A DNA stretch of 64,000 nucleotides. Source: Bin87 sp034423575. GTDB taxonomy: Bacteria; Chloroflexota; Dehalococcoidia; Lucifugimonadales; UBA3495. The position numbers were made by a program, and so were the translations under genes. The DNA is taken from assembly GCA_034423575.1 (NCBI GenBank), contig DAOUIF010000018.1:1-64000 (forward strand), given 5' to 3'. Below are positions 33,970 to 42,440 of the stretch, piece after piece. Position 1 is the first letter of the stretch. Each line of letters begins with the position of its first letter. The notes beneath the pieces were generated by a model. That model was not told where the DNA came from. It saw nothing but the letters and a program-made list of their open reading frames with translations, and did no database searches.

Positions 33970-35154
33970 TCATAGGAGCCGGCCCTTCAGCGACTCGAAC
34001 TCCTCGCGGGTGATGTAGCCCTGGTCCAGCAGACGGGCCAGGCGCTCCAGCTCGCCCACCACGCCGCCGGCGCTGCCCGCGCCCGGGTCCTGGGCAACCG
34101 AGCGGTCCACCTGCTTCACGTCGGTCACGCCGCAGAGGCCCATGGCCACGCTGAGTTCGTTGCGCAGGATCTCCAGGCAGTGTCGGAGGCCCTCCTCGCC
34201 GTTGACCGACAGGCCCCAGAAGATGGGCCGGCCTACGAAGACCGCCCGGGCGCCCAGGGCCAGCGCCTTCAGCACGTCCGCGCCTTTGCGGACGCCGCCG
34301 TCGAAATAGACCTCCAGCCGGTCGCCCACGGCGTCTGTGATCTTGGGCAGCATCTCGATGGTGCCTTCCGTGCCCTGCAACGCATGGCCGCCGTGGTTTG
34401 AGACCACCAGAGCCTCGCAGCCGGACTCGGCGCAAAGCCGGGCGTCCTCGGCCGTCTGTACGCCCTTGATGACCAGCGGCATCGAGGTGATGGAACGCAG
34501 CCACTCCAAGTCGGACCAGTTGAGGCCATGCTCGAAGCTCTCGGCGAAGTTCTCCCGCGTGGGCAGGTCTGGCAGCTCGATACCCTGGAAGTTCTTCAGG
34601 GTGCGTTCCTGTTCCAGGGTGTAGGCGTAGCGGTACTCCCGCTCCCGGGAGTTGGCCCCCAGGTTGTCCACCGTGAGCATCATGGCCTTGTAGCCCGCGT
34701 TTTCCGCCCGGCGCACCAGGATCTCGGTCAATTCCCGGTTCTGGAAGAAGTAGAGCTGGAACCAGAGTGAATTGGTGGCGACCTCGGCCACTTCTTCGAT
34801 GCTGTAGCTGGAGGCGGTGCTGAGTCCCATGATGGTCTCCGCGTCGCCGGCGGCGCGGGCGGAAGCCAGCTCGCCCAGGGGGTGGGCGCGCTGGTGGGTG
34901 CCGGTGGGAGCCAACATCACCGGCATGCTGATCTCTTCTCCCAGGACCGTGGTGGTCAGGTCCCGCTCGGTGACGTCCACCAGGATCCGCGGGCGCAGCT
35001 TGACTTCGCTCATGGCTTGGACGTTGGTGGTGTTGGTAATCCAGTCGGGCGCGCCCAGGTCGCCGAATAGCCGGTCGAACAGGGCTTGAGGCATGGTCTG
35101 TTTGGCCCGGGCTTCGTAGTCTCCAATGGTCAGCAGGTTCGGTTGCGTGGTCAT
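33970..35154 (-). CDS. FMN-dependent alpha-hydroxy-acid oxidase fused to a SHOCT domain
   Basis: A 394-residue protein. Residues 1-350 are the lactate/glycolate-oxidase TIM barrel: MPVMLAPTG, LWFQLYFFQ with the active-site tyrosine, LVIKGV with the FMN lysine, SNHGG with the catalytic histidine, and DGGVRKG. The arginine that normally follows (SNHGGR, substrate carboxylate binding) is a histidine here (SNHGGHALQG). The last 30 residues (ELERLARLLDQGYITREEFESLKGRLL) form a SHOCT oligomerisation domain, unusual on this enzyme. AAAGGAGG precedes the ATG. The altered site suggests a substrate other than a simple 2-hydroxy acid. Confidence 0.87.
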   Translation of the reverse strand: MTTQPNLLTIGDYEARAKQTMPQALFDRLFGDLGAPDWITNTTNVQAMSEVKLRPRILVDVTERDLTTTVLGEEISMPVMLAPTGTHQRAHPLGELASARAAGDAETIMGLSTASSYSIEEVAEVATNSLWFQLYFFQNRELTEILVRRAENAGYKAMMLTVDNLGANSREREYRYAYTLEQERTLKNFQGIELPDLPTRENFAESFEHGLNWSDLEWLRSITSMPLVIKGVQTAEDARLCAESGCEALVVSNHGGHALQGTEGTIEMLPKITDAVGDRLEVYFDGGVRKGADVLKALALGARAVFVGRPIFWGLSVNGEEGLRHCLEILRNELSVAMGLCGVTDVKQVDRSVAQDPGAGSAGGVVGELERLARLLDQGYITREEFESLKGRLL

Positions 35155-35184
35155 GCGTCCTCCTTTCCTGACGGAAGAGCGGAT

Positions 35185-35844
35185 TCAGTCTCTATCCTCG
35201 TGCAACTCAGCCGCGCGGCGGGGACCCGCCAACAACTTCCAACTGATAATGCACAAGCAGCCATAGAGTACACCTTCCGCGAGACGCTGCAGCAGTCCCC
35301 GCCACTGAGCGACATCGGGTACAAGTGCGATCGCGTAGAGCGTGATGAAGCTCGCGGCCAAGGCCAGCCAGCCGACCCGCTGTACGAGCGCAAGTCTACG
35401 GTCACAGGACAACAAAACCAATCCAACCGTAGTGATTGGAAGAGTGACCACGGACAAAATATTGTGAGCATTCTGGGAAAGACTTCCAGTGCTTGGGCAC
35501 CCCAAATCACAAGGCGCAAGGGCTGAGCCGATGTAGGCTATAGGCTCGGCCATAAGCATCCAGCAGCCAATTTTGCTTATCCCGTGAAGTTCTACACGTC
35601 GAGCAACCACCAGCAGCAGTACGACGCCGAGCAAACCCAACGGTAGAAATCCAAAGAAGCCTATTTGCCAACTCCACGCAGAACCCGTGGCATTGAGCTC
35701 GCTTATATACTGGCTGAGATGGCTGTATTCAACCTTCAGCGCCGCGCCGCCAAACAGCACCAAAGGGTAGAACACGACAAGAGCGGCGACGAGCCAGCGT
35801 CCGTTTAATGACGCGACATTCCTGATCAAACCTGCGCTGCCCAT
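35185..35844 (-). CDS. DUF998 family membrane protein
   Basis: About 219 residues with six predicted helices. The extracytoplasmic stretch after helix 1 reads YSHLSQYISELNATGSAW, the DUF998 signature, and GSALAPCDLGCP follows the third helix. DUF998 proteins are integral membrane proteins of unknown function. The start is not certain: the ATG at 35844 fits the family length, but no strong ribosome site is visible. GC content is lower than in the flanking flavin enzymes. Confidence 0.75.
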   Translation of the reverse strand: MGSAGLIRNVASLNGRWLVAALVVFYPLVLFGGAALKVEYSHLSQYISELNATGSAWSWQIGFFGFLPLGLLGVVLLLVVARRVELHGISKIGCWMLMAEPIAYIGSALAPCDLGCPSTGSLSQNAHNILSVVTLPITTVGLVLLSCDRRLALVQRVGWLALAASFITLYAIALVPDVAQWRGLLQRLAEGVLYGCLCIISWKLLAGPRRAAELHEDRD

Positions 35845-35925
35845 CGCATCAACGCGGCCGTGTGACCGCCGATGGTTGCACAACCGCGCAGCGTTCCAAC
35901 GCCGTACCGGGGCTCTTGACCGGAA

Positions 35926-36939
35926 CTACAGCGCGTGCAGTGCCGGTATGACCTCGCGGCCCACCAGGTCGATATGCTCCAGCACCTCGGCCTGGGACAT
36001 CTCCGGGTAGAACAACCGGATCGCCACGTCGGTAAAACCCATTTCGTGGTACGCGGCGATCTGCTCGACGCATTCCTCGGGACTGCCCACCAGGAAGGTG
36101 TCGTCCATCAGCGTTTCCAGGTCGCCAGTCACCTTTCGGGTCAGTTCGTCGTCGGTGCCGTGGAGGCCGTGGTAGGCGTAGACCTCGTACTTCTTGGCGA
36201 AGTTGGCCCGTGCCCGTTCCAGCGCTTCCTCGTGGGTCGGGGCGCAGAAGAACTCGCGCACGATGACCATGTCCTCGGGAACGCCGTGGCCGTTCTCCTC
36301 CAGGGTTTGATGGTACAGCGAGATCTGATGCCGGATGGTGGCGTTGGACTGGGCGGGTCCAACGTAGAGGATGTCGCCGCCCCGGCCGACCCGGCGCACC
36401 GCCGGATCGCTCATGGCGGCCTGCCAGATCTTGGGGTGGGGCTGCTGGTATGGCCGGGCGGTGGGACGCGCGCCGGTCACGTTGTAGTAGCGGCCGTGGT
36501 GGGTCACCTCGTCGTCGGTCCACAGCCGGCGCATCAGGCCGAGCGCTTCGGTGCAGCGGGCGCCGCGCTGGGACATCCTCGTCCCGAAGGCTTCGCATTC
36601 CTCCGGGCGGTAACCCAAGCCGATGCCGAGGATGAAACGCCCTTCCGCGATGTGGTCCAGGGTTGCAACCTGCTCCGCCACCTCCACCGGATTCAGCAAT
36701 GGCAGCAACAGGACCGAGGTGGCCAGCTTCATGTCTCCCGGCTCCGCGGCCAGCCGCGCCAGCACCGGCCAGGGTTGGAAATGCTGGAAGGGGTCGATCA
36801 GGTAGTGGTGGGCCCAGCAGTAGATATCGAACCCGGCGTCACGAGAGGCCCGAAACTGCTCCAGGTGGTTCTGCCACTGCTGCTGATGGTCGATGCTGTC
36901 CCGCTGCACCACCTGCCCGACCTGGTAACCAACGCGCAT
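35926..36939 (-). CDS. Luciferase-like (LLM) flavin-dependent oxidoreductase
   Basis: A 337-residue TIM-barrel member of the bacterial luciferase family. It has LATSVLLLPLLNPVEVAEQVATLDHIAEGRFILGIGLGYRPEE, the family's central core, then PHPKIWQAAMSDPAVRRVGRGGD and the C-terminal FLVGSPEECVEQIAAYHEMG. GGTGAGGAT precedes the ATG. Such enzymes use FMN or F420 for monooxygenation or dehydrogenation; the cofactor cannot be settled by eye. It stands alone between DUF998 and a family B repeat. Confidence 0.88.
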   Translation of the reverse strand: MRVGYQVGQVVQRDSIDHQQQWQNHLEQFRASRDAGFDIYCWAHHYLIDPFQHFQPWPVLARLAAEPGDMKLATSVLLLPLLNPVEVAEQVATLDHIAEGRFILGIGLGYRPEECEAFGTRMSQRGARCTEALGLMRRLWTDDEVTHHGRYYNVTGARPTARPYQQPHPKIWQAAMSDPAVRRVGRGGDILYVGPAQSNATIRHQISLYHQTLEENGHGVPEDMVIVREFFCAPTHEEALERARANFAKKYEVYAYHGLHGTDDELTRKVTGDLETLMDDTFLVGSPEECVEQIAAYHEMGFTDVAIRLFYPEMSQAEVLEHIDLVGREVIPALHAL

Positions 36940-36999
36940 ATCCTCACCCTTAATTGTTAATATGCCCTGGCTTTCGACGAGGGGCTCGCCAAAGTCATC

Positions 37000-37107
37000 G
37001 TCAGAATCAGGATTTACCGGATTTAGGGATTATCAAGATTGAGTAGATGGCGCTGAGTATGACCACAATCCTGAAAATCCGATAATCTTGTGAATCCTGA
37101 TTCTGAC
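37000..37107. repeat. Palindromic repeat, family B, most complete copy
   Basis: Left arm GTCAGAATCAGGATTTACCG, right arm GTGAATCCTGATTCTGAC; near-perfect inversion over the outer arms. Inner halves repeat GGATT/AGGGATTATCAAGATT. No MITE-type end is recognisable at this copy. It lies between the LLM and NHL genes. Confidence 0.87.
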
Positions 37108-37140
37108 GAATGGTTGCTGCCGGTAAGGAATTGGAAAGCC

Positions 37141-38034
37141 CTAACCCCCGACGTGCCGGTACTTAATCAGACGCTGGCCGGCGAGGTTCTGGTTCACGTA
37201 GATGTCGCCGTGGGAGTCGACCCACACGGCGTGGGCGCCGTTGCCCCACCCGGCGTCCGAGGGGCTGCCCCAGCGCGCCAGGACGTTGCCCTGTATGTCC
37301 AGAATGGACATGAACCCGTCCAGCTCCGGTACGTACACCGCGAGGTCGTCGTCGATGTAGATGTCGCAGGGCCGTGCCAGGTCCGCCCATTGCTCCAGGA
37401 AGTTGCCGTCGGAGTCGAAGATCTGCATCCGGTTGTTCTCGCGGTCGGCCACGAACACCCGACCGTCGGTGTGCACCCAGACCCCGTGAGGGACGTGGAA
37501 CTCGCCGGGTTCGGTCTTCCCCGGCGCGCCCCAGGAGTCCACAAGCTCGCCGTCGGGGGTGAAGCGATGCACCCGGGCGTTGCCGTAGCCGTCGGAGATG
37601 TACAACAGACCGTCCGGTGAGATGGCGATGTCGCTGGGGCTGTTGAACGGTCCGGCTGCCCTGACCACCGGGTCGCTGTAGTTCCCCGACCAGCCGGTGT
37701 CAGACGGCTGGTTCCACTCGCCCATGGTCATCAGCAGGTTCCCTTTGGGGTCGTACTTGAGGACCACGTGGCTGTTCTTGACCGGCAGGTAGAGATTCTC
37801 GTCATCGTCGATGAACATCCCGTGGGCGTCGGTGAGAACGCCCTCGCCCCAGGAGGCGAGATAGTTGCCGTCCCGATCAAGGACGATCAGCGGGTGTTCG
37901 CCGCGGTTGAAGAGATACACCCGGTCCTCGGAGTCGGTGACGATGGCCGTCTGTCCCAACTCCCAGCCCTCAGGAAGCTTCTCCCAATTCTCGACCTGCT
38001 CGTAGGTGTACTTGCCACTGCCGACTGTAACCAT
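37141..38034 (-). CDS. NHL-repeat beta-propeller protein
   Basis: A 297-residue protein made of about six blades. Repeated NHL units are visible: NSPSDIAISPDGLLYISDGYGNARVHRFTPDGEL, HVPHGVWVHTDGRVFVADRENNRMQIFDSDGNF and GAHAVWVDSHGDIYVNQNLAGQRLIKY. The order resembles the peptidylglycine lyase-like propellers. There is no signal peptide. GAGGAGG precedes the ATG. It may be a lyase, lactonase or binding scaffold; the sequence alone does not decide. Confidence 0.85.
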   Translation of the reverse strand: MVTVGSGKYTYEQVENWEKLPEGWELGQTAIVTDSEDRVYLFNRGEHPLIVLDRDGNYLASWGEGVLTDAHGMFIDDDENLYLPVKNSHVVLKYDPKGNLLMTMGEWNQPSDTGWSGNYSDPVVRAAGPFNSPSDIAISPDGLLYISDGYGNARVHRFTPDGELVDSWGAPGKTEPGEFHVPHGVWVHTDGRVFVADRENNRMQIFDSDGNFLEQWADLARPCDIYIDDDLAVYVPELDGFMSILDIQGNVLARWGSPSDAGWGNGAHAVWVDSHGDIYVNQNLAGQRLIKYRHVGG

Positions 38035-38153
38035 GTGGTCGCCTCCTCAATCGCGTCCGGTGCCCGGGGTCGGGTTGTTGGTCCTTCTAAAGTATGTTGA
38101 CATTCAGATTTTGGAAATGCAGCGTCCGGTGAGTGGCGGTGTCAGCGCCGCGT

Positions 38154-38507
38154 TCATCGACGATCTCGAAACAGCCGGAGGATGCCGACCGTTACGGCGG
38201 AACAGACGACCGTACTGATGATGATATAGATAACTTCAAGACCGGCCAAGTTGAAAAGTTTATATCCAATCCAAAGCAACAGGGTAGGTAAGCCGATTGC
38301 GGCCAAGCCGGCCAAAAAACCAACACCAAGCCCTGCGAACCAGTTGGAGCCGCGGATCATCCCACCGGCGATAATTCCCGTGGTGGTGGGTACGAGCACG
38401 GGGACTCCAATGCCTATGATTATGTAGCTTACGCCAATGGCATAATCGGGAGCAAGGCTGCTTACTGCCAGAAGTAGGTATGTCACCTTGACACCCTGCG
38501 TCGACAC
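38154..38507 (-). CDS. Small membrane protein of unknown function
   Basis: About 117 residues with three to four hydrophobic helices (around YLLLAVSSL, ISYIIIGIGVPVLV-type, FLAGLAAIGLPTLLLWIGY, VIYIIISTVVCSAVTVGILRLF) and a basic C-terminus. No family is recognised. It starts with GTG (a second GTG is seven codons on). It is clearly less GC-rich than its neighbours, and no ribosome site stands out. Confidence 0.5.
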   Translation of the reverse strand: MSTQGVKVTYLLLAVSSLAPDYAIGVSYIIIGIGVPVLVPTTTGIIAGGMIRGSNWFAGLGVGFLAGLAAIGLPTLLLWIGYKLFNLAGLEVIYIIISTVVCSAVTVGILRLFRDRR

Positions 38508-38526
38508 CGCGCCAATCCGAATGTCC

Positions 38527-38659
38527 GCACGCCTCAGTAGGTTGTCGGCGTATCGATAACCGCCTGCTCCAACTCGCCGGCGCGGACCGAGACCTGCTCA
38601 GGCGTCAGGCTACCCAGCGGATGGGGAATGCCCAGCGGGTGGAAGTTGCCGCGGCCACA
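38527..38659 (-). pseudogene. Partial copy of the 3' end of the UGSC gene
   Basis: About 133 bases nearly identical to 39041-39173, the last 40 or so codons of the UGSC-family gene (FHPLGIPHPLG... to the stop). The copy is in the same orientation and keeps an open frame to its own stop, but the active-site part and start are missing. Similarity ends abruptly at both sides. The direct repeats flank the coiled-coil gene. Confidence 0.85.
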
Positions 38660-38661
38660 GC

Positions 38662-39003
38662 TCACCCCTGGTCGGTATCGTCGTTCTCATCTAACCAGCC
38701 ATACCTCTGGGCCAGTCGGACCCACAAGCGTTGCGTCTGCTGGGCGTCCCGGCGGACTTCTGCCAGCAATTCCTCCTGGCGGTCCAGCGTTTCCTGCTGG
38801 CGTTCCAGCAATGCTTGCTGGCGTTCCTGCAATGCTTGGTGGCGTTCCTGCGTTTCCTGGTGGCGTTCCTGCGTTTCCTGGTGGCGTTCCAGCATTTCCT
38901 GCTGACGCTCTCCAATCGAAATCAACACGTTGAGCATCATTTCATGGGTTCTGGACGTACCTTCCAGCTGCGCCACCCGTTCCTCGATTGTCGGCGTGGT
39001 CAT
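38662..39003 (-). CDS. Coiled-coil protein with heptad repeats
   Basis: A 113-residue soluble protein. Residues about 32-80 are a run of near-identical heptads (ERHQETQ repeated, then ERQQALL, ERQQETL), predicting a long parallel coiled coil. The DNA repeats accordingly, with about 21-base units around 38810-38890. The ends (MTTPTIEERVAQLEG and RLWVRLAQRYGWLDE) look like capping segments. Similar short 'RHQE' proteins precede nuclease-like hypotheticals in some Chloroflexota, but function is unknown. AGGAGACC precedes the ATG. Confidence 0.65.
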   Translation of the reverse strand: MTTPTIEERVAQLEGTSRTHEMMLNVLISIGERQQEMLERHQETQERHQETQERHQALQERQQALLERQQETLDRQEELLAEVRRDAQQTQRLWVRLAQRYGWLDENDDTDQG

Positions 39004-39045
39004 GGATGCGGTCTCCTTTCAGAATGGCGAATTTGTCAACACGCT

Positions 39046-39603
39046 TTAGTAGGTGGTCAGCGTATCGATAACCGCCTGTTCCAGCTCGCCGGCGCGGACC
39101 GAGACCTGGTCGGGCGTCAGGCCGCCCAGGGGATGGGGGATGCCCAGCGGGTGGAAGTCGCCGCGGCCGAAGGTGCGGGCGTGGCGGAAGGCCGAGTTCA
39201 GGAACGGGTCGGTGCAGAGCACCACCGTGGGGATGCCGAGGTTTTCCAGGGTCATTGCGTCGTGCACACTGCACGCGGTGCAGGACCCTCAATCCGCAAT
39301 CGCCGTTACCACAAAGTCGCACCGGTCGGAGAGTTGGTCGATGATCTCATCGGCGGCCGGCCGGGAGTAGACGAACTTGTCCACGGCGACGATGTCGCCC
39401 AGTTCAAGGTCCTTAGCCATCCGCTCGCCGATATTCCGCAACAGCAGATCGGCGTTGGCCTTGCGGTTGCCCAGAAAGCCGCCAACCTTGTCGTGCAGTG
39501 TGTCCAACCGGGGCGCGGCGCGCCAGCGGGACGCCGCGTCCGGGTCGATGGGCAGGGCCAAGCCGAGTTCGCGCAAGCGGTCCTGGTAGTTTGTTACAGT
39601 CAT
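39046..39603 (-). CDS. UGSC-family selenoprotein (in-frame UGA)
   Basis: Read through one UGA at 39291-39289, the frame encodes 185 residues. The UGA falls exactly in the family motif: TAIAD-U-GSCTACSVHDA, where U-G-S-C gives the family its name. The frame before it (MTVTNYQDRLRELGL) and after it (TLENLGIPTVVLCTDPF, HPLGIPHPLGGLT) is continuous and well conserved. A perfect 6-bp stem (CTGCAC/GTGCAG, at 39269-39283) starts five bases after the UGA and could be part of a bacterial SECIS. GAGGT precedes the ATG. The U-x-x-C arrangement suggests a redox or reductase-type activity. selA/B/C/D are not in the window. Confidence 0.85.
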
Positions 39604-39628
39604 CGTTACCTCTACTATTCACCTGATC

Positions 39629-39738
39629 TGTCATTGCGAGCGCAGCGTGGCAATCTCGTCGCCGAAGGGATCGTCACTCAACCGCCGGCATTGCCACGTC
39701 GCTACGCTCCTCGCAATGACAAAGCGGGTACGCATGAG
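39629..39738. mobile_element. MITE, family A, left end lost
   Basis: Core TGTCATTGCGAGCGCAGCGT to CTCGCAATGACA, in the opposite orientation to most copies. The right end AAAGCGGGTACGCATGAG (39721-39738) is intact. The left terminal repeat is missing; the UGSC start codon is only 26 bases away. It separates the UGSC gene from its partner. Confidence 0.85.
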
Positions 39739-39745
39739 AATCCAA

Positions 39746-40777
39746 TCAGCGTTCGATCTTTCGCGTGACCCGGCGGGAGCCCCAACCGGGCAGGTAGGCC
39801 GAGTGGGGGCCGCCGGCGCCGCCGGCGACGAAGATGTTGATGCGGTCCGGAGCGCGGACCACCGGCACCATCTGGTCGTCGTCATCGGCGTCGATGTACC
39901 GGGGCCAAAAGTGGCCGCGGCGGGAGTCGCCCTGGGGAGGGCCGCCCTGGCGGAGTTTACGCACCGGCTTGCGGGCGTGCTCGTAGAGGAACTGGCGGAT
40001 GTCCCGCTTGTTCCAGCCGTCCCGGTGCAGGAACTTGGCGTGCTCGGGGCCAATGACCACCATGGTGTCGCCCATCACGTACATCTGGACGTTGCCCAGG
40101 GTGCACATGGTGTCGGCCAGCACGGTCAAGAAGTTCCGCGAGTGGGAGGCGTGGTACATGATGTTGTGCGGCGCCTCCGCCGGGAACACCGACACCGTGC
40201 TGTCGGTGGGGGCGAAGCCGAGCTCGACGTGCATCGGCTCCCAGGGGTTGGCGTCCTCGTCCTCGGCCACGCAGTAGGTGTAGGCGCCGGGATGGCCGAA
40301 GGTGGCCTTGTTGGTCTCCCCGGGTATGGCGCCGCCCAGGTTGAGCAGGACCAGTTTGACCGCGCGGCCGATGGTCGCATTCGCCCGCCAACCGGAGCCG
40401 AAGCAGTTGTAGCCACCGTTGATGTCCAACTCCTTGACGATCGGACCGTTGATGATCAACAGCGGAGTGTGGATGCCGGTGGAGCACATCACGCCCCGCA
40501 GGTTGAACCGGTCGTCCATCATCGCTTCCAGGGCGGTGATGATCACCGGCATATGCTCCGGAAGGCAGCCGGCCATGACCGCATTGACCGCGATGCGCTC
40601 GACTGTGGCCCGCCCGCCCAGGGGCGGCAGTTCCGCGACGAGTTCGTCGCCGCCGCGGCCGGTACTCTCCACGAACTGACGTACCAGGGATTCGGACGGC
40701 GGCACCACCGGGAGGCCGTCGGTCCATCCGGTTTCGAACATCAACTCTATGGCATCAGATACGTCGGTGGAAAGCAT
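39746..40777 (-). CDS. UGSC-associated conserved protein
   Basis: A 343-residue protein. It opens with TGWTDGLPVVPPSESLV and continues with ATVERIAVNAVMAGCLPEHMPVIITALEAM, INGPIVKELDINGGYNCFGSG and RANATIGRAVKLVLLNLGG, a family that I know as the usual neighbour or fusion partner of UGSC domains. No catalytic motif or signal peptide is evident; two conserved-looking cysteines (AGCLPEH, NCFGSG) might matter. It is on the same strand, upstream of the UGSC gene, so the two are probably co-expressed. Biochemical function is unknown. Confidence 0.75.
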   Translation of the reverse strand: MLSTDVSDAIELMFETGWTDGLPVVPPSESLVRQFVESTGRGGDELVAELPPLGGRATVERIAVNAVMAGCLPEHMPVIITALEAMMDDRFNLRGVMCSTGIHTPLLIINGPIVKELDINGGYNCFGSGWRANATIGRAVKLVLLNLGGAIPGETNKATFGHPGAYTYCVAEDEDANPWEPMHVELGFAPTDSTVSVFPAEAPHNIMYHASHSRNFLTVLADTMCTLGNVQMYVMGDTMVVIGPEHAKFLHRDGWNKRDIRQFLYEHARKPVRKLRQGGPPQGDSRRGHFWPRYIDADDDDQMVPVVRAPDRINIFVAGGAGGPHSAYLPGWGSRRVTRKIER

Positions 40778-41438
40778 TATCGGCCCATGAGCAGCGCTGG
40801 ATTATCCGTAGATCGGCCCAAGCGAGTGTAATCCCGGCACATAATGCTGTCAAAGCGACCATCGCACCCGCAACTGATCAGAGTTGCGGGGAAAGTGTCA
40901 TTGCAAGCCCAGCGCGGCACTCTCGTAACCCGCATGTCATCGCCAGCGATCAGTGACAGCATCCTCTTGCCCCGTTCAGAACGTATGCTCTATCATCAAC
41001 GTGCAGGCGATCTATCCGTTTCCTTTCGACCAGGTTCCTCGCGTTCACGGCCAACCCGTCAGCATCCAAGTCGCTAACGGCCCATGTGGGAGACTGTTGC
41101 CGATCAGCCTAATCGGTGCAGTCGCCCCGGCCACCGCGCCCGCCACAGCGCGCCATGCCGTGGGCATGGACAATAAGAGCAAAAAACCAAAGCGCAAATC
41201 CTCCGGCCGTAGGGCTGATAACCGCTGGAACCTGGTCGCCACTCTCCAAATCGCCTGCACACCTTGAACCTTCGGAGGCTGCCCATCGCAACACGAACCT
41301 GAACACTCTCCGGCGGCAGCGGTCCATCGCCTGCGGCCCTGCCGCCGTCACATCTGCAACTCAAGCGTCGTCCTTGCTCCCAACTCCGCAACCCCTGTGA
41401 CGAACTGGATGCGCATGAGGGCAACCGACCAGGAGCTG
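40778..41438. other. Gene-less stretch with decayed repeat pieces
   Basis: About 660 bases without a convincing gene. A degenerate MITE left arm (TGTCATTGCAAGCCCAGCGC) starts at 40896 and a weak terminal-repeat-like AACTGGATGCGCATGAG lies at 41402-41418. The short open frames here have no ribosome sites or family features. Confidence 0.6.
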
Positions 41439-42431
41439 CTACGAAACGACTCCCAGACCCGGGATGATGGTCTTTCGGAAGGCGTCCACCTCGGCCTGCG
41501 GCATGTCGTAGCCGCCCTCCTGGGTGTGCGTGGGAAAGATGAAGACGTGATCGATGCCGGACTCGTCCCGGGCCCGCTTCAGCCTGGCCAGACATTCCTC
41601 GGGCGTGCCGAACAGGCCGAAAGCATCGCAGATTTCGGCCGCCTGTGCGTCGCCGATGCTCTCGGGGACGAAATCGTCGGCCAGGTCGATGCCGGCCTCC
41701 CGCAGCCAGACCAGGTTGGAAGCGCTGGGGTACTTCAGGTACGGCTGGTCAGGCCGGAACCACTGCTGCGGAAAGCGGCGGGCGGCCGGGCCATTATCCG
41801 ACACCGTGGTCGGAGTGATGAAGATCGTCCGGAAGCCGCCGAGGCTGCGTCCTGCACGTGCCGCTCCGGTTTCCAGCCGGCGTCGGGCCGCACTGACTGC
41901 CTTGGGATGCAGGCCGACCAGCAAAAGGGCGCCGTCTGCAACTTCGCCGGCCAGTTCGATCATCCGCGGACCGGCGGCGGTCATGAACACCGGTGTCGGC
42001 GGGTCGCTGACATTCCGCAGACGGGTTTCGACGCCATTGAACTCCACTCGCTCACCGCGCAACAGGCTGCGAATGGTCAGCATGGCCCGTCGCATGGCCG
42101 CCAAGGTCGCCCGTGGGCGGCCGATATTGCCAACCGAGAGGTAGCCGGGGCCCACGGTCAGGCGCACCCGCTCCGGCGCCACCTCTTCCAGAGAGTGAGC
42201 CAGCGAGGCCAGCACCATGGGATGCCGAGTGACCGGGTTGGAGGTCGCCGGATACAGGTTTAACCGGGAGGTTCGCTCGGCGGCCAGGGCCAGGGTCAGG
42301 AAAACGTCCCGTCCGCTGTGCTGGTGATCATGTACTCCGACCCCGTCAAATCCCGCAGCCTCACATCCCGCGATAAAATCGGCGGTCTCCTGAATCGGCA
42401 GGCCGACGGGCACCCTGATATCCACTTTCAT
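41439..42431 (-). CDS. LLM-class (F420/FMN) oxidoreductase
   Basis: A 330-residue luciferase-like TIM barrel of the methylene-H4MPT-reductase-like group: DIRVPVGLPIQETADFIAGCEAAGFDGVGVHDH, TSNPVTRHPMVLASLAHSLEEV, RVRLTVGPGYLSVGNIG, and VFMTAAGPRMIELAGEVADGALLL. AGGTG stands six bases before the ATG at 42431; a GTG three codons upstream abuts the stop of the binding-protein gene. The tight spacing means the two are co-translated. The group usually uses F420, but no F420 genes are near. Confidence 0.87.
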   Translation of the reverse strand: MKVDIRVPVGLPIQETADFIAGCEAAGFDGVGVHDHQHSGRDVFLTLALAAERTSRLNLYPATSNPVTRHPMVLASLAHSLEEVAPERVRLTVGPGYLSVGNIGRPRATLAAMRRAMLTIRSLLRGERVEFNGVETRLRNVSDPPTPVFMTAAGPRMIELAGEVADGALLLVGLHPKAVSAARRRLETGAARAGRSLGGFRTIFITPTTVSDNGPAARRFPQQWFRPDQPYLKYPSASNLVWLREAGIDLADDFVPESIGDAQAAEICDAFGLFGTPEECLARLKRARDESGIDHVFIFPTHTQEGGYDMPQAEVDAFRKTIIPGLGVVS

Positions 42432-42440
42432 AGATGACAC

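Noticed and set aside
38760..38900. Regular direct repeats that could suggest a CRISPR array
   Set aside because: The repeats are contiguous, about 21 bases, have no spacers and encode heptads in an open frame.
39289..39291. The stop codon inside the UGSC gene as a sign of a pseudogene
   Set aside because: It falls exactly at the Sec position of the UGSC motif and both sides are intact and in frame.
40953..41267. Two overlapping short open frames on opposite strands
   Set aside because: No ribosome site, no recognisable family and no composition signal in either frame.
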